Shown here: in pieces, positions 61,897 to 64,000 of the stretch | Layout of the letters: every line of letters begins with the position of its first letter | How positions within the stretch are numbered: the stretch's first letter is position 1 | Source: Atopobium sp. ICM42b | Lineage (GTDB): Bacteria; Actinomycetota; Coriobacteriia; Coriobacteriales; Atopobiaceae | Assembly (NCBI GenBank): GCA_000564995.1 | Contig: JDFH01000012.1 | Location: 59,881 to 123,880 of the forward strand | Length of the DNA: 64,000 nucleotides | Reading direction: 5' to 3' | The notes under the pieces: model-generated | The model's input: only the letters and a program-made list of their open reading frames with translations | Database searches by the model: none | What the model was told of the DNA's origin: nothing | Position numbers and translations under genes: made by a program

Positions 61897-61977
61897 GGCT
61901 TTCCTTTCTCCGTGGGTTTTAAAGAACGAACTCCATCATAAACGTGCGGATATGAATACCTAGTCGTATCAAATAGT

Positions 61978-62008
61978 TTGTAACCGAATAGATATTTTGC
62001 GGTATAAC
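61978..62008 (+). promoter_or_regulatory. Candidate promoter of the DUF488 gene
   Basis: TTGTAA (61978-61983) and TATAAC (62003-62008) with a long 19 base spacer, 25 bases ahead of the start codon. Confidence 0.35.
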
Positions 62009-62032
62009 GTACATGAGCTGAAGGGAGCAACA

Positions 62033-62392
62033 ATGAATATCAAACTTAAGAGGACTTACGAAGTGCCAGAAGCTAACGATGGGTATCGCGTGCTGGTAGA
62101 TAGACTGTGGCCTCGTGGTATCAAAAAAGAGAACCTACACGCTGATGAATGGGCTAAAACCATTGCTCCTACTACTGAGTGCAGAAAAGCATTCAACCAC
62201 GATCCAGAGCTCTTTGACAGCTTTATGTCTGCATATACAGCTGAGCTTGAGAGCAATCCTGACGCAGAAACCTTTGTTGAACAGCTTAAAAAGCTTGATC
62301 AATCTACCGTGACACTGCTTTTCTCGGACAAAGACACTCAGTACAACAACGCTGTAGTGCTCAAGAAGTGGCTTGAGTCTAAGTTAAAATAA
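62033..62392 (+). CDS. DUF488 (YeaO-like) protein
   Basis: 119 residues. VLVDRLWPRGIKKENLHADEW is the hallmark of the short YeaO-like DUF488 group, and a conserved TLLFSDKDTQYNNAVVLK end follows. The function is not established. I chose ATG 62033 with GAAGGGAG ahead. It converges with murI with 19 bp between stops and no terminator in between. Confidence 0.85.
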   Translation: MNIKLKRTYEVPEANDGYRVLVDRLWPRGIKKENLHADEWAKTIAPTTECRKAFNHDPELFDSFMSAYTAELESNPDAETFVEQLKKLDQSTVTLLFSDKDTQYNNAVVLKKWLESKLK

Positions 62393-62411
62393 CGGGCTTA
62401 CCTGGATATAC

Positions 62412-63221
62412 TTACATCTCTTGCGAGAAGAACTCCTGATAGAATGACAATTCCTCGGGAGTATCAATACTTGATGAAAATAAAATATCAGGCTCTACGA
62501 CGCTAGTGTTCTTGTCTGCAGTGACATCTGCAGAAGCAAGTAAGTTTGCCTGTCCAAGCAAACGCTTAAGCTGATGAGCGGCGCCTGCCCCACCGTCAAA
62601 AAATTCTACGTCTCCTAAAACAGAGCTAATTTGTTTCTTGATAAAGGGATAATGGGTACACCCAAGAACCACGGCATCTACCTGGCCAGCATAATTTCCC
62701 AAAAGCTCGGTCAGGCGGTTATGCATCTGTTCGGAATCAGCCTGACCAGATTCGATAAGCTCCACCAAGCCTTCTCCTGGAATAGAGATAACCTTTGCAG
62801 AAGGATGCAGGCGCGACTCAAGATTGTGATACTTCTGCAAAGAGAGTGTTGCCTTTGTAGCCAGAACAATCACTGTTCCATGAGGATATGCAGTTACTGC
62901 AGGCTTAAGAGCTGGCTCAACACCCACAATAGGTACATGAGGATAGGTTGCCCTCAGCTCGTCTGCAGCAGCAGCTGTAGCAGTATTGCAAGCTATAACC
63001 AGCGCTTTAGCACCCTCATCAATAAACTTCTTAGCAATAGCACAAGAGCGCTGGGCAATCTGTGCTTTTGGTTTAGTGCCATAAGGAGCAAATGCAGAAT
63101 CACCAAAATAATGAAATTCCTCGTGAGGCATTTGAGCAACAAGGTGTTTAAGCACACTCATGCCACCAACGCCCGAGTCAAATACACCAATAAAATTATG
63201 AGGAGCTAAGCGAGCTTCCAT
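62412..63221 (-). CDS. murI: Glutamate racemase
   Basis: 269 residues. DSGVGGMSVLKHL is the N-terminal block; the two catalytic cysteines lie in VIACNTATA and VLGCTHYPF. It makes D-glutamate for peptidoglycan. AAAGG precedes ATG 63221. Confidence 0.95.
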   Translation of the reverse strand: MEARLAPHNFIGVFDSGVGGMSVLKHLVAQMPHEEFHYFGDSAFAPYGTKPKAQIAQRSCAIAKKFIDEGAKALVIACNTATAAAADELRATYPHVPIVGVEPALKPAVTAYPHGTVIVLATKATLSLQKYHNLESRLHPSAKVISIPGEGLVELIESGQADSEQMHNRLTELLGNYAGQVDAVVLGCTHYPFIKKQISSVLGDVEFFDGGAGAAHQLKRLLGQANLLASADVTADKNTSVVEPDILFSSSIDTPEELSFYQEFFSQEM

Positions 63222-63333
63222 TACAAACCTTTCAAACTGAATGTAAAGTATTTTATACCTTTATCATTCAAAGGTTGATTTGCGTCACTCTTGGGTAGAA
63301 TGCCAAAGATATGTTTTTAACGATTGGAGTTTC

Positions 63334-63762
63334 ATGAGCAACGAAGGTAAAAAGGTAAAGGTCCACTACGTAGGCACGCTTGATGACGGAACTAAGTTTG
63401 ACTCCTCCCGCGATCGCAACGAGCCACTGGCATTCACCTGCATGGCTGGTCAGATGATCCCAGGCTTTGATGAGGCTGTAAAAGATATGACCGTTGGTCA
63501 GATTGTTGACGTCCACATTCCAGCAGCTGAGGCTTATGGTGAGCGCCATGAGGAGGCAGTACAGCCTGTTCCTGTAGCTCAGCTACCTGGCTCTGAGAAT
63601 CTTGTTGCAGGTCAGCAGGTTACTCTGGGCACTCCTGAGGGATACCCTGTTATGGCAACCGTAGTCTCAAATGACGGTACCACTATTGTCTTTGATACCA
63701 ACCACCCAATGGCTGGTAAAGACCTTAACTTCAACATTGAGCTTCTTGAGGTTGAAGAGTAA
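63334..63762 (+). CDS. FKBP-type (SlyD-like) peptidyl-prolyl isomerase
   Basis: 142 residues. VKVHYVGTLDDGTKFDSSRDRNEP opens the FKBP fold, interrupted by an insert-in-flap region (about 70-115) as in SlyD; the His-rich metal tail of SlyD is absent. It is a cytoplasmic folding helper. TTGGAG precedes ATG 63334. Confidence 0.92.
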   Translation: MSNEGKKVKVHYVGTLDDGTKFDSSRDRNEPLAFTCMAGQMIPGFDEAVKDMTVGQIVDVHIPAAEAYGERHEEAVQPVPVAQLPGSENLVAGQQVTLGTPEGYPVMATVVSNDGTTIVFDTNHPMAGKDLNFNIELLEVEE

Positions 63763-63783
63763 TCCACTCCCCCTTTATAGGGC

Positions 63784-63826
63784 GAGAAGGGCGTAGATGC
63801 TTCTGGCATCTGCGTCCTTCTTTTTT
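63784..63826 (+). terminator. Terminator of the FKBP gene
   Basis: AGAAGG-CG-AGATGC pairs with GCATCT-CG-CCTTCT around a TTCTG loop, with two internal mismatches, followed by six T. A GGCGAGAA motif copy overlaps its 5' arm. Confidence 0.85.
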
Positions 63827-63871
63827 CCGGCTTGAATTCTCATTGCTAGTGCAACAACAAAAGACAAGGTA

Positions 63872-63934
63872 GTGACCCATGGGTCTACAATGGCGCTTAC
63901 GACAACGTTCATTGAAAGGATTTCCATGGGTCAC
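63872..63934. repeat. Inverted repeat spanning the transposase start
   Basis: GTGACCCATGG (63872-63882) and CCATGGGTCAC (63924-63934) are perfect 11 bp inverted repeats. In RNA they would hide the start codon and border the AAAGGA ribosome site of the transposase. Confidence 0.7.
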
Positions 63935-64000
63935 TATAGCCATCTTAGCATTGAAGAGCGCGAAGACATTATGGTCTGGTGGAAAAATCATGAAAGTATC
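63926..64000 (+). mobile_element. IS30-family transposase, 5' end only
   Basis: 25 codons are visible: MGHYSHLSIEEREDIMVWW, the N-terminal HTH start common to IS30-type transposases (YxHLSIEER). AAAGGA precedes ATG 63926. The gene continues beyond the right edge. The left end of the element probably lies between about 63827 and 63871, but no terminal repeat can be confirmed without the other end. Confidence 0.75.

Noticed and set aside
1..64000. Chi or KOPS explanation for the GCGAGAA motif
   Set aside because: Those motifs are oriented with replication. Here the two orientations are nearly equal (25 and 23) across the window, although the replication direction itself is not known from this window.
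1..64000. CRISPR array, prophage or integrated plasmid
   Set aside because: No regularly spaced repeats, integrase, phage structural genes or replication genes were seen. The gene content is ordinary chromosomal apart from the IS30 start.

Overview
This 64 kb window looks like chromosomal DNA of a Coriobacteriia member, most likely Atopobiaceae (Lancefieldella/Atopobium type). That placement is an inference from moderate GC, fermentative sugar metabolism (D-lactate dehydrogenase, pyruvate kinase, mannose-family PTS), a Gram-positive style Tad locus without secretin, Gram-positive RNA control (a pheST T-box) and a tannase-like lipoprotein. No rRNA, CRISPR array, phage or plasmid module was found. 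The only mobile DNA is the start of an IS30-type transposase cut off by the right edge.

Layout. 1-4.3 kb: end of an ACT-domain gene, a CarD-like regulator, a membrane cyclophilin, a tannase-like lipoprotein lacking the expected nucleophile serine, a small hypothetical gene, tRNA-Phe and an XRE regulator with a likely operator. 4.4-6.4 kb: a DUF2207 membrane protein. 6.4-16 kb: a compact, heavily overlapping Tad/Flp pilus operon on the minus strand (rcpC, tadZ, tadA, tadB, tadC, flp, two unknown small genes, tadE, a TadG-like gene, a second tadE, DUF192, zinc ribbon). 16-23 kb: rsgA and a Ca2+-type P-ATPase behind a structured leader, then D-ldh and pyk. 23-29.6 kb: a two-gene ABC exporter and a DUF4342/two-component module. 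29.6-41.3 kb: a complete glycogen operon (glgB, glgP, glgC, glgD, glgA, then a GH13-GH77 fusion). 41.7-50.3 kb: an iron-type alcohol dehydrogenase, a Zn-dependent phospholipase-like protein, pheST behind a T-box, and znuABC. 50.6-60.7 kb: DUF421/DUF3290, then an amino-sugar locus. 60.8-64 kb: ilvE, DUF488, murI, an FKBP and the IS30 start.

How the genes work together. The amino-sugar locus forms a plausible N-acetylgalactosamine route: PTS import (IIA, IIB, IIC, IID, with a PTS-linked YajC), deacetylation (NagA), deamination/isomerisation (AgaS), phosphorylation (PfkB kinase) and cleavage (class II aldolase). A GntR/UTRA regulator may act on a palindrome just downstream of the PTS promoter. 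Its triose products feed glycolysis, ending at pyk and ldh. Surplus glucose can be stored and mobilised by the glycogen operon.

The most unusual signal is not a gene. The word GGCGAGAAAC and its core GCGAGAA occur far more often than chance on both strands, in genes and in gaps, and twice as an inverted pair in or across terminator stems. This resembles a DNA-uptake-sequence pattern and deserves a genome-wide test. All counts come from reading by eye; no searches were run.
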